The translations under genes and the position numbers were made by a program. From contig JADGJG010000006.1 in the NCBI GenBank assembly GCA_027596195.1, positions 1 to 64,000 of the forward strand: a stretch of DNA of 64,000 bases. Reading direction: 5' to 3'. The DNA is from Podochytrium sp. JEL0797. Lineage: Eukaryota; Chytridiomycota; Chytridiomycetes; Chytridiales; Chytriomycetaceae. The notes under the pieces were generated by a model. It searched no databases and was not told the origin of the DNA. It was given only the letters and a program-made list of their open reading frames with translations. Shown in pieces: positions 9,771-19,301 of the stretch; position 1 is the stretch's first letter, and each line of letters starts with the position of its first letter.

Positions 9771-11112
9771 TCACCACACGTCCGTGGAAGTCAAATTACT
9801 CCGTTTTGGTCTCGACACGACCATTCCCAGCCTTTCGTCAAACACAAACTCCATTTCTGACTGAGAAACTTTGTACCGCGATGGTAAATGAGGCATCTCT
9901 TCCTCTGTCGCGTCATTTGAATCTTCATCATCGGCGGAAGCCAAAGTCGCTTGACTTCCCTGCAAATTGTTTGGAGTGTGGTCTTTGAGATCCGCAGATT
10001 CCTGGCAGGATTGCGATAAGCTGGATATGTTTTTCATTTACAACAAACCTCGAATTGAACACCAAAGATGGGAAATTCAAGATATGCCTGCGAGAGAGAT
10101 TTGACAAAGGCTGCCATTTCCTTCAACTTGGACACGGGCTCTGAAGGGACTTGGAACCCAAGCTTGTACGTCAGAGTCGTGGGCGTGGTGAATGTTTCGA
10201 TGCAAAGTGCGGGGCCGTATTTCGATTTTTGAACGCGAATGGATGCCTTTACAATAGACCCATTTAGCGCAAAGATTGTAAGCTGAAGATTTTTACCACT
10301 TGCAAATGAGGAATCGAAACGTTGGACGCATTGTCCAAAGTCGAGAACCAGACGATTCGAATGTTGGTGAAGGCCATTTTCCCGACAACCCCCTTGTCGT
10401 TGGAAACATTCAAAACTCCGTCCATCTGGAATCAAAACAGTAATCAAAACCAAAAAACCAAATGGTTTGGAGTTTTGGCCGCACCTCAGCATAAATATTT
10501 TCAAATTCCAACAATTCAAGACCCCCATTGGACAGAATGGCCCCCTTCACTCTCAAATCACGATAGATTTTGCTTTCTGAAAACGATTGATGTACACGAC
10601 TCGCAAGGGATGCAAAATCGAACTTGTCCGACTTTTCTCCCGTGAATTCAAATTCGTATCGTTGATTTTCGAATCGGGCCGTCAAGTGCAGGGAGGCGGT
10701 TGATCCTTGAATCAACGAGTTTGCATTCAACGTTGTGATTGATTGGATGCAGTTGAATCCGATCGCTGCAGCGAGAAATTCGTGAGCAGAACAATTTGAC
10801 AGCTGCTGTCAATAATAACGCACACAAATTGACTCGGCGATTCGATTCCAATCTCCAGATCAAGCGCAGCGTCGTGATTGACAGCGCCCCCTTGTCCCCA
10901 GAACTGGACTTTCCGTCTTTGATGTGATCAAACACGCCGACGAGTGACTCGCCAACGCGCAATTTCAACGCGCTGATCAATTGGTGAGAGGGAGAAAATA
11001 TGAGGAGTTGCATGTTTTTTCACCTTTCCGCAATGTCGTTTCGAATTTCCTGGTGCTGCCAATGCGGAGACGTGGGATTCTCGTGTGGCAAGATGTGCGA
11101 CAAAAAATTCAT
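9771..11112 (-). CDS. BBS5: Bardet-Biedl syndrome 5 protein (BBSome subunit)
   Basis: BBS5 is the BBSome subunit with two PH-like domains that binds phosphoinositides and helps traffic membrane proteins in cilia. Six exons on the minus strand (11112-11024, 10972-10824, 10765-10485, 10425-10297, 10246-10049, 10001-9771) join in frame to 358 residues, close to the roughly 340 of animal BBS5. Conserved landmarks in order: W-Q-H-Q-E-I-R-N-D-I, L-R-V-G-E-S-L, N-L-S-I-G-F-N-C-I, S-K-I-Y-R-D, F-T-N-I-R-I-V-W, N-V-S-I-P, S-K-Y-G-P-A-L and P-I-F-G-V. A Ser/Asp-rich insert precedes the final F-D-E-R-L-G segment. BBS5 is expected only in ciliated lineages, so its intact frame suggests a zoospore stage. 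Confidence 0.93.
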
Positions 11113-11189
11113 GTTTTTTTACGGGTTCCAAAAATATCGCGAGCGTGCTATAAATACGACGCACCACTTTTCATGAAATAATTCCAAAA

Positions 11190-12371
11190 ATGACTCGTAC
11201 AACCGCCCTTCCCACCTCCGTCGTGAGAGACCCGCAACCGTCCGCAAAGACGCAAGCCGCGCCACTGGCGCAAAAGCCCAAGCCACAAACCCCAAAACCC
11301 ACCACCCAATCTGCCTCGTTGCTCCCTACATCCAAGGGCAAGGAAAACTATTCGACCGCCAATGCTGGTAGAACTCCTCCCGTGTTGCACTCGAAATCGG
11401 TCAATGGCAAAGTATCGATCCAGAACGCTTTCGGTTTGAAGGACGCTGGATCTATTAACAGCAGTGCTAAGTCGTCGAGAAGTGGTAGTGCGGTGCCTCC
11501 GCAGAAGATTGTCAGTAGCCATCAACCCGACTGGTATGAATCGCGCGATTCCATGCCCGAGGTTCGAGTTTTTCTTCAACTTTCCCTTTTTGAGATGTAT
11601 CTTGCTGAAACAGTGACGCAGTTGATTGATATTGACGATGACGATCTGTGGTATATGCAGCATCTCTTCGGCGATTCCAATTCGACCGCTTCTCCCGCCA
11701 AGGCCAAAACTGCGAGCAACCCACCACTCCCAGCCAAGGCCAACAACAACATCAAATCCAAGCCCCAGCCAAAGCCCCAGTCTCAATCTGTAAAGCCCGC
11801 GCCCAAGGTTGTTCAGAAGCGCCACGAATCCCCACAATCCCAAAAACGCGCCAGCAAGAAGCCCCTCTCGCACGAAGAAGAAGCAGAAATCAGTCATTTT
11901 GTGACCAACCTGTTCGACAACAGTCGTCACATTCACGTCTGGAGAAAGCCACAGAAACTCACGACCGAGGAGCGAAACGAGATTCAACACTTTGTCAACC
12001 ACTTGTTTGATCCAGAAGTGCCCGCCAAGAAGGCGGTTGTGAAGAAGCCTGTTTACGACCCATCCAAGACTCATAAGATCCATTACTTGCGTAAGTTTCT
12101 TCTTCAAAACCGTGGTTCATTCTTTCAACTTCCCCTCTCTTTTTTTTGTAGGCAAAGTTGAGAAGGAAAACGCGAGAAGAGCCGTCTTTGAGATCTGGGC
12201 CGCTGCCAAACCAGGATGGGGTACCTCGCGTCACCAGAATGGTCCTTACCCCAAGGGTGAACGCTGCCAACGCAAGCGCAGAAACCGTCAAGCCAAGAAG
12301 GAGGCTCGTGCCAGAAAAGCGGCTCGTTCCAGTAGAGCGTTGAGCATTCGCCGTCGCTTGGCTCGTGCTTG
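11190..12371 (+). CDS. Unrecognised basic, low-complexity protein
   Basis: I do not recognise this gene. The start at 11190 begins a Ser/Thr/Pro/Lys/Gln-rich region. A likely 60-bp intron (about 11561-11620) leads into an acidic D-I-D-D-D-D-L-W-Y patch. Two related segments follow near 11865-11920 and 11955-12015, each with E-I-x-H-F-V-x-x-L-F-D, so this is an internal repeat. A second intron (from about 12091 to 12151) joins a last exon coding a strongly basic tail (many Arg, Lys, Ala). The tail looks nuclear or nucleic-acid binding, but this is inference from composition. BBS5 is divergent, starting 77 bp upstream. Confidence 0.65.
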
Positions 12372-12657
12372 ATTGCATTTTTCTGGATTGATTGCGTGCT
12401 GTTTTGAATAAATTGGCTTTTGTTCGAAAGGTGTTTTTTTCAGCAAACATGTCAAAAATCGCACCCAGTCCATCGTGCAATTCGTAACCCATAAGATAGA
12501 GTATCAAATACTTTCATCTGTTTGCGTGCACTTTGGGGACTTCAAGGTTTATCATTCGAAGAGTGATTAGGTTGTGTTAATTGTGAAAGAAACCTTGGAA
12601 AGGGAAGCGCGTGGAATCCAAGCAATCGAAATTCGAAAAAAAGCATCTAGAGTCATC

Positions 12658-13029
12658 ATGCTCGCTGCATTTGCTCTCATATCGCTTTCTCTTGGGGTGG
12701 CCTCTCAATATCCAGTAGACGCGACGACTGCAGCACTGGTTTATCCGAATGGCAACGACTATCCCGCAACTCCGACGACAAGCCCAACGATCCCATATTA
12801 TCCAGAAACTACCAGCGTTTACGGTGGAAGTAATAATGGAGCGAGCGGGGGTGGCTATAGTGGAGGAAACAATACTGGAGGAAACGGTGGTGGGTGTTCT
12901 GGGTGCGGCGGAGGTGACGTGGGGGATTATCCGTTTCTGCAATATGCCTCAGCCCTCAGCCATGGGACGCGTGATATTGTTTTCAATGGTGTTTTGGCAG
13001 TGGTTGGACTGCTTGTGGCAGGCGTGTGA
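12658..13029 (+). CDS. Small secreted Gly-rich protein, possible GPI anchor
   Basis: A 123-residue protein. The ATG at 12658 is preferred over the in-frame ATG at 12574 because it starts directly with a signal peptide (M-L-A-A-F-A-L-I-S-L-S-L-G-V-A-S). The mature part is Thr/Pro/Tyr-rich, then Gly/Asn/Ser-rich with a C-S-G-C motif. It ends with a hydrophobic stretch (V-L-A-V-V-G-L-L-V-A-G-V) after small residues, compatible with a GPI-anchor signal. A cell-wall or surface protein is the likely role, but no family is recognised. Confidence 0.6.
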   Translation: MLAAFALISLSLGVASQYPVDATTAALVYPNGNDYPATPTTSPTIPYYPETTSVYGGSNNGASGGGYSGGNNTGGNGGGCSGCGGGDVGDYPFLQYASALSHGTRDIVFNGVLAVVGLLVAGV

Positions 13030-13168
13030 AAATAAACCGCGATCGCAGTGCGCCCTTGAACGCTTTTGTTTTCTGCAAAAACTCTTTCGAAGGCATCCGC
13101 TTCGACTCTCTCGCACTCCATCCCCAGCGCCAACCAACCTGCTCACATTTCCCTGGTAGTATCCACAG

Positions 13169-14671
13169 ATGAATCATCTCAATGCGCTCTCTGACATGAA
13201 TGCTCGTTCGGAGTGTCCAAAATGCGATGGTGAGATGACAAACGATAACCGACAACAAGCGGGCGCTAAACACCTTGCGATCAGGATACGGTTATATCCA
13301 CGATGTTGTCGACAAGCACGACAAGCCGGACCGGAAGACCCGCTGCAAGAAATGCTCGGATTGCAACAGTTGAGTTGATGAATCGATCGGCATCGAGAGC
13401 GGCTTTTAACCATGTCTTCAGTCTGTTCCGGTAGTGGAATCGTTGTGGGAAAGACGGTGTGCGGAAAATGCAAAGGTAGTAACGCGCCGAGGTCGTAATG
13501 TCAATCAGAGATTAACTGCGTGACTCACCCAGCCCGCGGCTTCTTGCACCCATCGGGCGCGAAGAACAAGCATCCTCCGAACGAGTTAATTTCGTGCATC
13601 GAGTGTGTGGAATGCAAAGGTGATAATTGCCCCCTTTCCTTCGTTTCGACACTTTCGGAATTCTGACGCGAACTATCAGATTGCGTCAAGGGAATCCCGC
13701 ATCATCTTGCGAAACACTATCCCAAGGCTGAAGTCGTGATGAACCAGGGCGAGCGCCCAAAATCGACCCTCGTGGGCAGCAGCCCCATGTTTGAGTCGTT
13801 GTTCGGAAGCGATTCTGCTCATTACCAGGGAAACAAGAAATCGACCCAGCAGAAGCACCAAACGGCACAGCAAACGTTGGTCAACGTGACGGGAGGAGAT
13901 AATTTCAGCGAAATTGTGAAGAAGATGATCGATTGCCCAAGATGCACAGGTGATTCCTGCAATTCCGATATGCCTTGTTCACTTCTCACATTCATCTCTT
14001 TTGATACTACAGCCCGAGGATGGAAACACGAATCAACGGCGAAGCACGAACGCAACGAAAAAACTCGCTGCAAAAACTGCGTCAACTGCAAAGCCTGCCT
14101 CGGGAAGGGGAAAGTTCAAGAAAACAGAACTCCCTGCACGGACTGCAACCTTGCCGGATTCATCCACCCAGCCACAGATACCCGCCCGCACGATGCTCCT
14201 GACAATTTGCGCTGTTTCTACTGCCAAATTTGCCAATCCTGCAACGGACTCGGTGTCAAAACCATCAAGCTCCAAAAGTCTCCCCAAAAGCCGCCCCCAC
14301 CCCTACCACCACTTATCAACCCACTCACGGGTCTCCCAATGCCTCCACCTACCGGCATGCCCTCTGCTCAACAGCCGCGACAGCAGCAACCTCCTCCCAA
14401 CATTCCTGCGCCCCCAATGTTGAAAGTCGTGATGGTTGTGTCTCCTGAAAACCCGGATGTTCAGATCCCCATGGTGGAAGTGCCTGGCATTGGTCTCGTT
14501 CCCGCGGAGCAAATTATGAAAATGAGCGTGCCAATGGTTGTGATGCCAACGATCTCACCTCCCCGTCCGCCAGCGAGCCCGGCCGGACAGGCCCAACAAC
14601 CACAGGAGAAGGTGGTGGATGAGCAGGAATTGATGGAAACAAATCATGTTTTGAAGGATGTTTGGGGCTGA
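13169..14671 (+). CDS. Zinc-knuckle (CxxC repeat) protein built from phase-1 exons
   Basis: Six exons (13169-13229, 13285-13368, 13422-13475, 13533-13619, 13680-13949, 14013-14671) give 404 residues. Each early exon carries one or two CxxC pairs: C-P-K-C-D-G, C-K-K-C-S-D-C, C-S-G-S-G...C-G-K-C, C-I-E-C-V-E-C, C-P-R-C and C-K-N-C-V-N-C-K-A-C-L-G-K-G, then C-T-D-C and C-Q-I-C-Q-S-C-N-G-L-G. The spacing and glycines recall the DnaJ central zinc domain, although no J-domain is present. All five introns fall after the first base of a codon. The C-terminal 130 residues are Pro/Gln/Val-rich. The start is the first ATG giving a finger in frame. Function unknown; a chaperone-like or RNA-binding zinc protein is possible. 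Confidence 0.75.
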
Positions 14672-14730
14672 ATCACATTTTTTCCATAAAAATTACAAAC
14701 GAGCGACAAGTCAAATAAAAGAATAAAGAA

Positions 14731-16278
14731 TTAACTCGGTGACCCATTGAACTGGTATCCAATCACATTCCCCGCGGGATAATAATCACACACCAATACC
14801 TCACACGCACCGCCATTTCCCCATTGGATAGCGCAGCCAACGTATTGTGTATTGTACCAGAGCGCTTGTGTTGCGTGGTTGTACACACCATCCGAAATAT
14901 CCTCTGAAGACCAAGCGTCAAACATGTCCTGCATCCCCACAGCGATTTGACCCGATCCAGCTTCCATGAACAGGTTTTGGCCCAAGTTATCGTGTTCTCC
15001 ATGAATCAAAGCGCATCCCTGAGCAGCCAGATTCGCGGCCCAATCGGCCGCGGTGGAAGTGATGGCACCTGGGTCGTATTGAAGGGGAGGCATTCCATAT
15101 TGTGCGCGGTAATTGTTGTGAGCCGCGAGCATATTGGCTTGATCCGTTGGGCTCAAGTTGCCACTGTTTCCACTGCTGACTGAAGCAGGGGCGGGAGCGG
15201 GAGCATCGACTGCGGGTTGAGGTTGAGCATCTGGAGCTTGAACTGCCAAATTTTGAACGGGAGGAGCAACCGCGGCAGTCTGCTCTGCTGGTGCGGTAGA
15301 ACTAGGCGCGGGAGCACTTGAAGTAGGTACTTGAATGCTTGCAGTTGGAATAACAGTCGATGTGGCGTTCTTGCTAAACGCCGCCTGGTTGTTGGATCCC
15401 AAAATGTTTTGAACGGCCAACACGGGAATACTCAACGAAGTGATCACTGTTGAGTTGACACAGATGGACGCGTTGGTTGGGAGGTTCCAGCAATCGAGAT
15501 TGTAGTTCCAAGCCGCCAATTCACTGATGGTCACCACGTTTTGAGTTGCCAGAGTGATGCAGGTGTCGGTCGCACTAACGGTCGCATTTCGGAGACATCC
15601 ATCAATGGGGTGCGTTGGCGAGAGCGTCGAATTCACCGGAGCAGGTTTTTGTCCACCTAATTGGTTTCCACTGATGATTCCTTCCAAACACACGGTCTGG
15701 GTGCTGCTGATTCCGGTGGCACAGGCGATGGTGGGGTTCAAGCTCCCAAAGTCCGCAGATGCCAATCCAAACACAGCTTCCAACGATGAACACAAGTCCA
15801 AAGCCTTCTGAACTGGATTCGTGTAGGTCAGCATACAAACGTTCGCCGGGCCAGTGGGAGTAACTGCTGCCGCTGTGGTTGCTGCAACGGTATCACTATT
15901 CGCTGCTGCCGCACTTGAGCTCGGAACTGCTGCAGCCACAGGGGCCGCCGTCTGTGAAATACAATACAGCGTTCCGGCTTGCAAACTCGTACAAGCTCCA
16001 GCTCCATTCAAGGCGTTGAATTGATTCACGGACTGAACACAATGTCAGCGAGTATTCTCCATGCATGAGAGAAGGTATGAACTCACGATTCCGTTTCTTG
16101 TTGTGAAAGAAAAGCAAGTGTCACTCTGCTCTGGAAAGGCCGTAACTGGGCAATTGGCAGCCGTTGCCGCGGAAGCGGTATTCAGATTGGGGTCAAAATG
16201 TCCTCCATTGTTGCCAGCGATTGCGAGAGAGTGAACTCTATGTACGACGAGCGCAGCAAGTAGGGAAAGGCGAATCAT
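14731..16278 (-). CDS. Secreted LysM-CAP (PR-1-like) protein 1
   Basis: Two exons on the minus strand (16278-16087 and 16032-14731). Translation starts with a signal peptide (M-I-R-L-S-L-L-A-A-L). A LysM-like module spans the intron (C-P-V-T...C-F-S-F-T-T-R-N-G-I then S-V-N-Q-F-N), and two more Cys-rich LysM-like modules follow. After a Ser/Ala/Pro linker comes a CAP domain with H-N-N-Y-R-A near its start, the CAP1 motif Y-N-H-A-T-Q-A-L-W and CAP2 L-V-C-D-Y-Y-P-A-G-N. LysM modules bind chitin or peptidoglycan and CAP domains bind sterols or act as PR-1-like extracellular proteins. It is the left end of a four-gene tandem cluster and most similar to the next gene. Confidence 0.88.
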
Positions 16279-16520
16279 TGACCGCCGAATACTTGTTTGG
16301 GTGTGAAAAAATTCAGTTTCGGAAACAACGCGTGAAACAGGAGCCGCGAAACGCGTAAGATTCATTCCAGATATTACAAAATCGTAAAGGATGACATCGA
16401 CTGGAGAAAGGAAGAATGATTGGAATTGTTTTGTTTTACATTTTTCTGCTTGGGTAAAAAAAAACTCTTCAACATTTATTTCTTTGGCGTGTAAACAAAG
16501 AATAAGTGAGGACATTTTAA

Positions 16521-17600
16521 TCAATTTGAAGAGCCATCAAAATGGAAACCAACCACATTCCCCGCAGGATAATAATCACACACCAGAACTTCGCAGGATC
16601 CACCATTCCCCCATTGAACCGCACATCCAACTGTAGTTGTATCATGCCAGAGGACTTGCGTCGCGTGGTTATACACACCATCCGAAATATCCTCCGACGA
16701 CCACGCGTCAAACATGTCCTGCATCCCCACCACGATTTGACCTGATCCAGCTTCCATGAACAAGTTTTGGCCCAGGTTATCGTGGTCTCCATGAATCAAA
16801 GCGCATCCTTGCGAAGCAAGATTGTTTGCCCAGTCCGCGGCGGTGGAGGAGATGGCACCTGTGTCGTATTGAAGGGGAGACATTCCATGTTGAGCGCGGA
16901 AATTGTTGTGAGCCGCGAGCATACTGGCTTGATCCGCTGGGCTCAAGTTGGATTTGTTGGGTGCCGGAGCTGGTGGTGCTGCGGTTGACAACTGTTCGAT
17001 TTGTGCGGGTGGCACCCAGGCTTGTGAAGGAATAGCAGATTGGGTTGTGAGAACACTCGTAAGGAAAGGAGTTGGCTTCAAGGTTGTAGTTGTGTTGGTT
17101 GAAGAGGTGGCTGTTGTTTTGCCAACTGTCGAGTTTGGCGTCGAAACCGATCGTTGGCTTCGCGAACTCGAGGCCAAAGCGGCCAAAGATGTCGAGAGCG
17201 ACCTGGATCTCGATTTGCTGCTAGATGACGAAGAATAAGTTGTTGCAGAATAACTGGATCTGGTTGATTGACTGGAGCTGCGAGCTGACGTCGACGATGA
17301 AGGGGCCTGTCCGATTCCATCAACTTGACTCAAACAGTACAGCTTTCCAGGAATGAGGTTTTGACAGGCACCAAATCCATTCAGATTGTTGAAAGAGTTG
17401 ACTGATATTCCATTGCTGGTCGTGAACGAGAAGCAAGTGTCGCCCGCCTTCGCGAATACTGCTTGCGAGCAATCGACGGCAATCTTGGCCGACGACGAAT
17501 CCAGAGAAGGAAGAAAGTGTCCGCCGTTATTGGAGCTGCTAGGAATAACGAGGCAGTCGACAGCTTTGGCCAGGATGAAGACAAGGGTGATGTGCATCAT
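16521..17600 (-). CDS. Secreted LysM-CAP (PR-1-like) protein 2
   Basis: A single exon of 359 codons. A hydrophobic start (M-M-H-I-T-L-V-F-I-L-A) is followed by one LysM-like module with the same C-F-S-F-T-T-S-N-G-I-S-V core as protein 1, but without its intron. The linker is Ser-rich. The CAP domain is nearly the same as in protein 1, including H-D-N-L-G-Q-N-L-F-M-E-A-G, Y-N-H-A-T-Q-V-L-W and V-C-D-Y-Y-P-A-G-N-V-V-G. Only one of the three LysM-like modules of protein 1 is present. Secreted, wall-associated function is inferred. Confidence 0.88.
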   Translation of the reverse strand: MMHITLVFILAKAVDCLVIPSSSNNGGHFLPSLDSSSAKIAVDCSQAVFAKAGDTCFSFTTSNGISVNSFNNLNGFGACQNLIPGKLYCLSQVDGIGQAPSSSTSARSSSQSTRSSYSATTYSSSSSSKSRSRSLSTSLAALASSSRSQRSVSTPNSTVGKTTATSSTNTTTTLKPTPFLTSVLTTQSAIPSQAWVPPAQIEQLSTAAPPAPAPNKSNLSPADQASMLAAHNNFRAQHGMSPLQYDTGAISSTAADWANNLASQGCALIHGDHDNLGQNLFMEAGSGQIVVGMQDMFDAWSSEDISDGVYNHATQVLWHDTTTVGCAVQWGNGGSCEVLVCDYYPAGNVVGFHFDGSSN

Positions 17601-17722
17601 TTCAAGACAATATTTTGAATGCGGAAAGCAATTTCATTTTTAATCTATTCTCTACAGCTGAGGTGGACCTGCCTCGCCTCACACCATCAGATTAATTTAA
17701 AGCAAAAAAGGAAAGAAAAGAC

Positions 17723-18697
17723 TCAATTTCCCGTCAACCAACTGGAACCCACATAGTTGCCAGGCGGGAAGTAGTCGCAAACCAACACCTCGCAATAAGC
17801 AAAGCCGTTCCCACTTCCAAAGGCCTTTGCACACCCAATTTCCGTGGTGGTTGCCCACAACATCTGCGTGGCATGGTTGTACAAGCCGGCATCCACCGAC
17901 TCGCCGGTCCACCCACTGACGAGATCGCTCATTGGCAAGTCCAGAGGGTAAGAAGCGCTCTCTTCGCTTAAGTTTTGACCGACACCGTCAAGGTTTCCGT
18001 GCTGGAGCTGGCAAGCGTTCCCACCCAAGATCTGGGCTCGGATCGCGGCTTGTTGGGCAATAACGACGTTGTAAGTAACTTGCTGGGATACACCGTGCTG
18101 TGCACGGTAGGAGTTGTGCAAGTTGATGAGGTCGATCTGGTCTTGAGCAGTGATTTCGCTGGCGTCTGTTGAGGTTGGCGCTTGTGGAGCCGGAACCGGG
18201 GCTGGAGGTTGAGGAGCGGGAGCAGGGGCCGGTGCTTGAGGAACAGGAGCCGGAGCCGGCGCAACGGGGGCTGGGGGAGGGGCAGCGGGCGTAGCGTCAG
18301 TTGTTTGCGGCACAGAGTTGTCTGGCTGAGGGGCTGGAGCTGGAGCTGGAACGACCTCTGTTGTTTGTGGTGGTGCAGCTTGAACGGCTTCAGTTGCTTG
18401 AGCAACAGTATCCGTCGTCTGAGCGACGGGCGTGGCGTCGGTGGCATCGGCGTTTGGCTGTGGCGCGGGGGCAGGGACGGCGACGTCGGGAACGTCTGGC
18501 TGCGGAGCAGGAGGAGGAGGTACCGCTGGAACATTCACAGGAGTGGGCGCGATTGGGGTGATCACAACGATTGGGGCTGCTGTGGGAACCGGTTGTGCAG
18601 CATATGTGGGGACGACCTGGATGTAGTGGGGCACGCACTTCTGCTTGGCAGCAGAGGCTGAGGCTGACAAAAGCAGAGTGGCGAGGAGGACTTGCAT
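17723..18697 (-). CDS. Secreted CAP protein 3 with Pro/Ala/Gln linker
   Basis: The ATG at 18697 is chosen over an upstream in-frame ATG (18742) because it begins the signal peptide (M-Q-V-L-L-A-T-L-L-L-S-A-S-A-S-A). A long Pro/Ala/Gln/Val linker with repeated P-A-P-A-P-Q-P replaces the LysM modules. The CAP domain differs from proteins 1 and 2 but keeps H-N-S-Y-R-A-Q-H-G, Y-N-H-A-T-Q-M-L-W and L-V-C-D-Y-F-P-P-G-N-Y-V-G. It is very similar to protein 4 (19302-20552), which arose by tandem duplication. Confidence 0.87.
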   Translation of the reverse strand: MQVLLATLLLSASASAAKQKCVPHYIQVVPTYAAQPVPTAAPIVVITPIAPTPVNVPAVPPPPAPQPDVPDVAVPAPAPQPNADATDATPVAQTTDTVAQATEAVQAAPPQTTEVVPAPAPAPQPDNSVPQTTDATPAAPPPAPVAPAPAPVPQAPAPAPAPQPPAPVPAPQAPTSTDASEITAQDQIDLINLHNSYRAQHGVSQQVTYNVVIAQQAAIRAQILGGNACQLQHGNLDGVGQNLSEESASYPLDLPMSDLVSGWTGESVDAGLYNHATQMLWATTTEIGCAKAFGSGNGFAYCEVLVCDYFPPGNYVGSSWLTGN

Positions 18698-18974
18698 TTT
18701 TGGGGAGATTATTGGGGGTGAGGTGTGCGATTTCCGTTTCACGTGTGTCTCACTGTAATTAAATTTTTATTTAATCTTCGGAAAAGGGGCTTGTGTGGGG
18801 ATTACACTTAATTTACAGGCACGTCAGACTTTCCAAAAAAGGAGTACGTGGAGAGGACTGCTGTAGTGGGTAGTGGGCAGTGGGGAAGAAGCCTGAAGCA
18901 CTATATTGCTGGGAGGCACTGTAAATTTTCAATTTGGAGATCCGTTTGGAGATGCTTCAATTTGGAGAACCACT

Positions 18975-19215
18975 CGGATGTCACAGGATACAATATTTCC
19001 CCATTGAATTACACATCTAACGATAGTTGCATGATTTCAGAGGATTCGCATCGCGTGGTTGTCCACAGCATCCGAAATAACCCCCTCCGTTGGCACGCGT
19101 CAAACGGACCATATATCCCGTAACCATTTGACCCGATTCAGATTCCATCAAGGTCTATTGTGGTTTACATGAATCAACTTGAATCAAAGCGCGTCCTCGC
19201 GAAGCAATCGTTTTC
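18975..19215 (-). pseudogene. Decayed CAP gene fragment
   Basis: Read on the plus strand, this stretch matches the 3' half of CAP gene 2 (16600-16830) in order: CCCCATTGAA, the GCATCGCGTGGTT block, CATCCGAAATA, CACGCGTCAAAC, ATTTGACC and ATGAATC...CAAAGCGC...GCGAAGCAA. Insertions and deletions destroy the frame, and no LysM or signal-peptide part is left. Its right edge continues into sequence that also flanks CAP gene 3 (a shared GTTGGACCTGCCTC/GGTGGACCTGCCTC block at about 19245 and 17665). It is therefore the dead partner of CAP gene 2 in a duplicated gene2-gene3 unit. Confidence 0.8.
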
Positions 19216-19301
19216 GTCTTTCGTTTTCAATTTATTCTACAGCCGAGTTGGACCTGCCTCCTCGCGCGATTAAGTTGAAAGAAAAAAACGAAGCATTATA
19301 A

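Noticed and set aside
11148..12107. A 319-codon open frame on the minus strand
   Set aside because: It is antisense to the basic low-complexity gene and ends in BBS5 upstream sequence. Composition is typical of a shadow frame.
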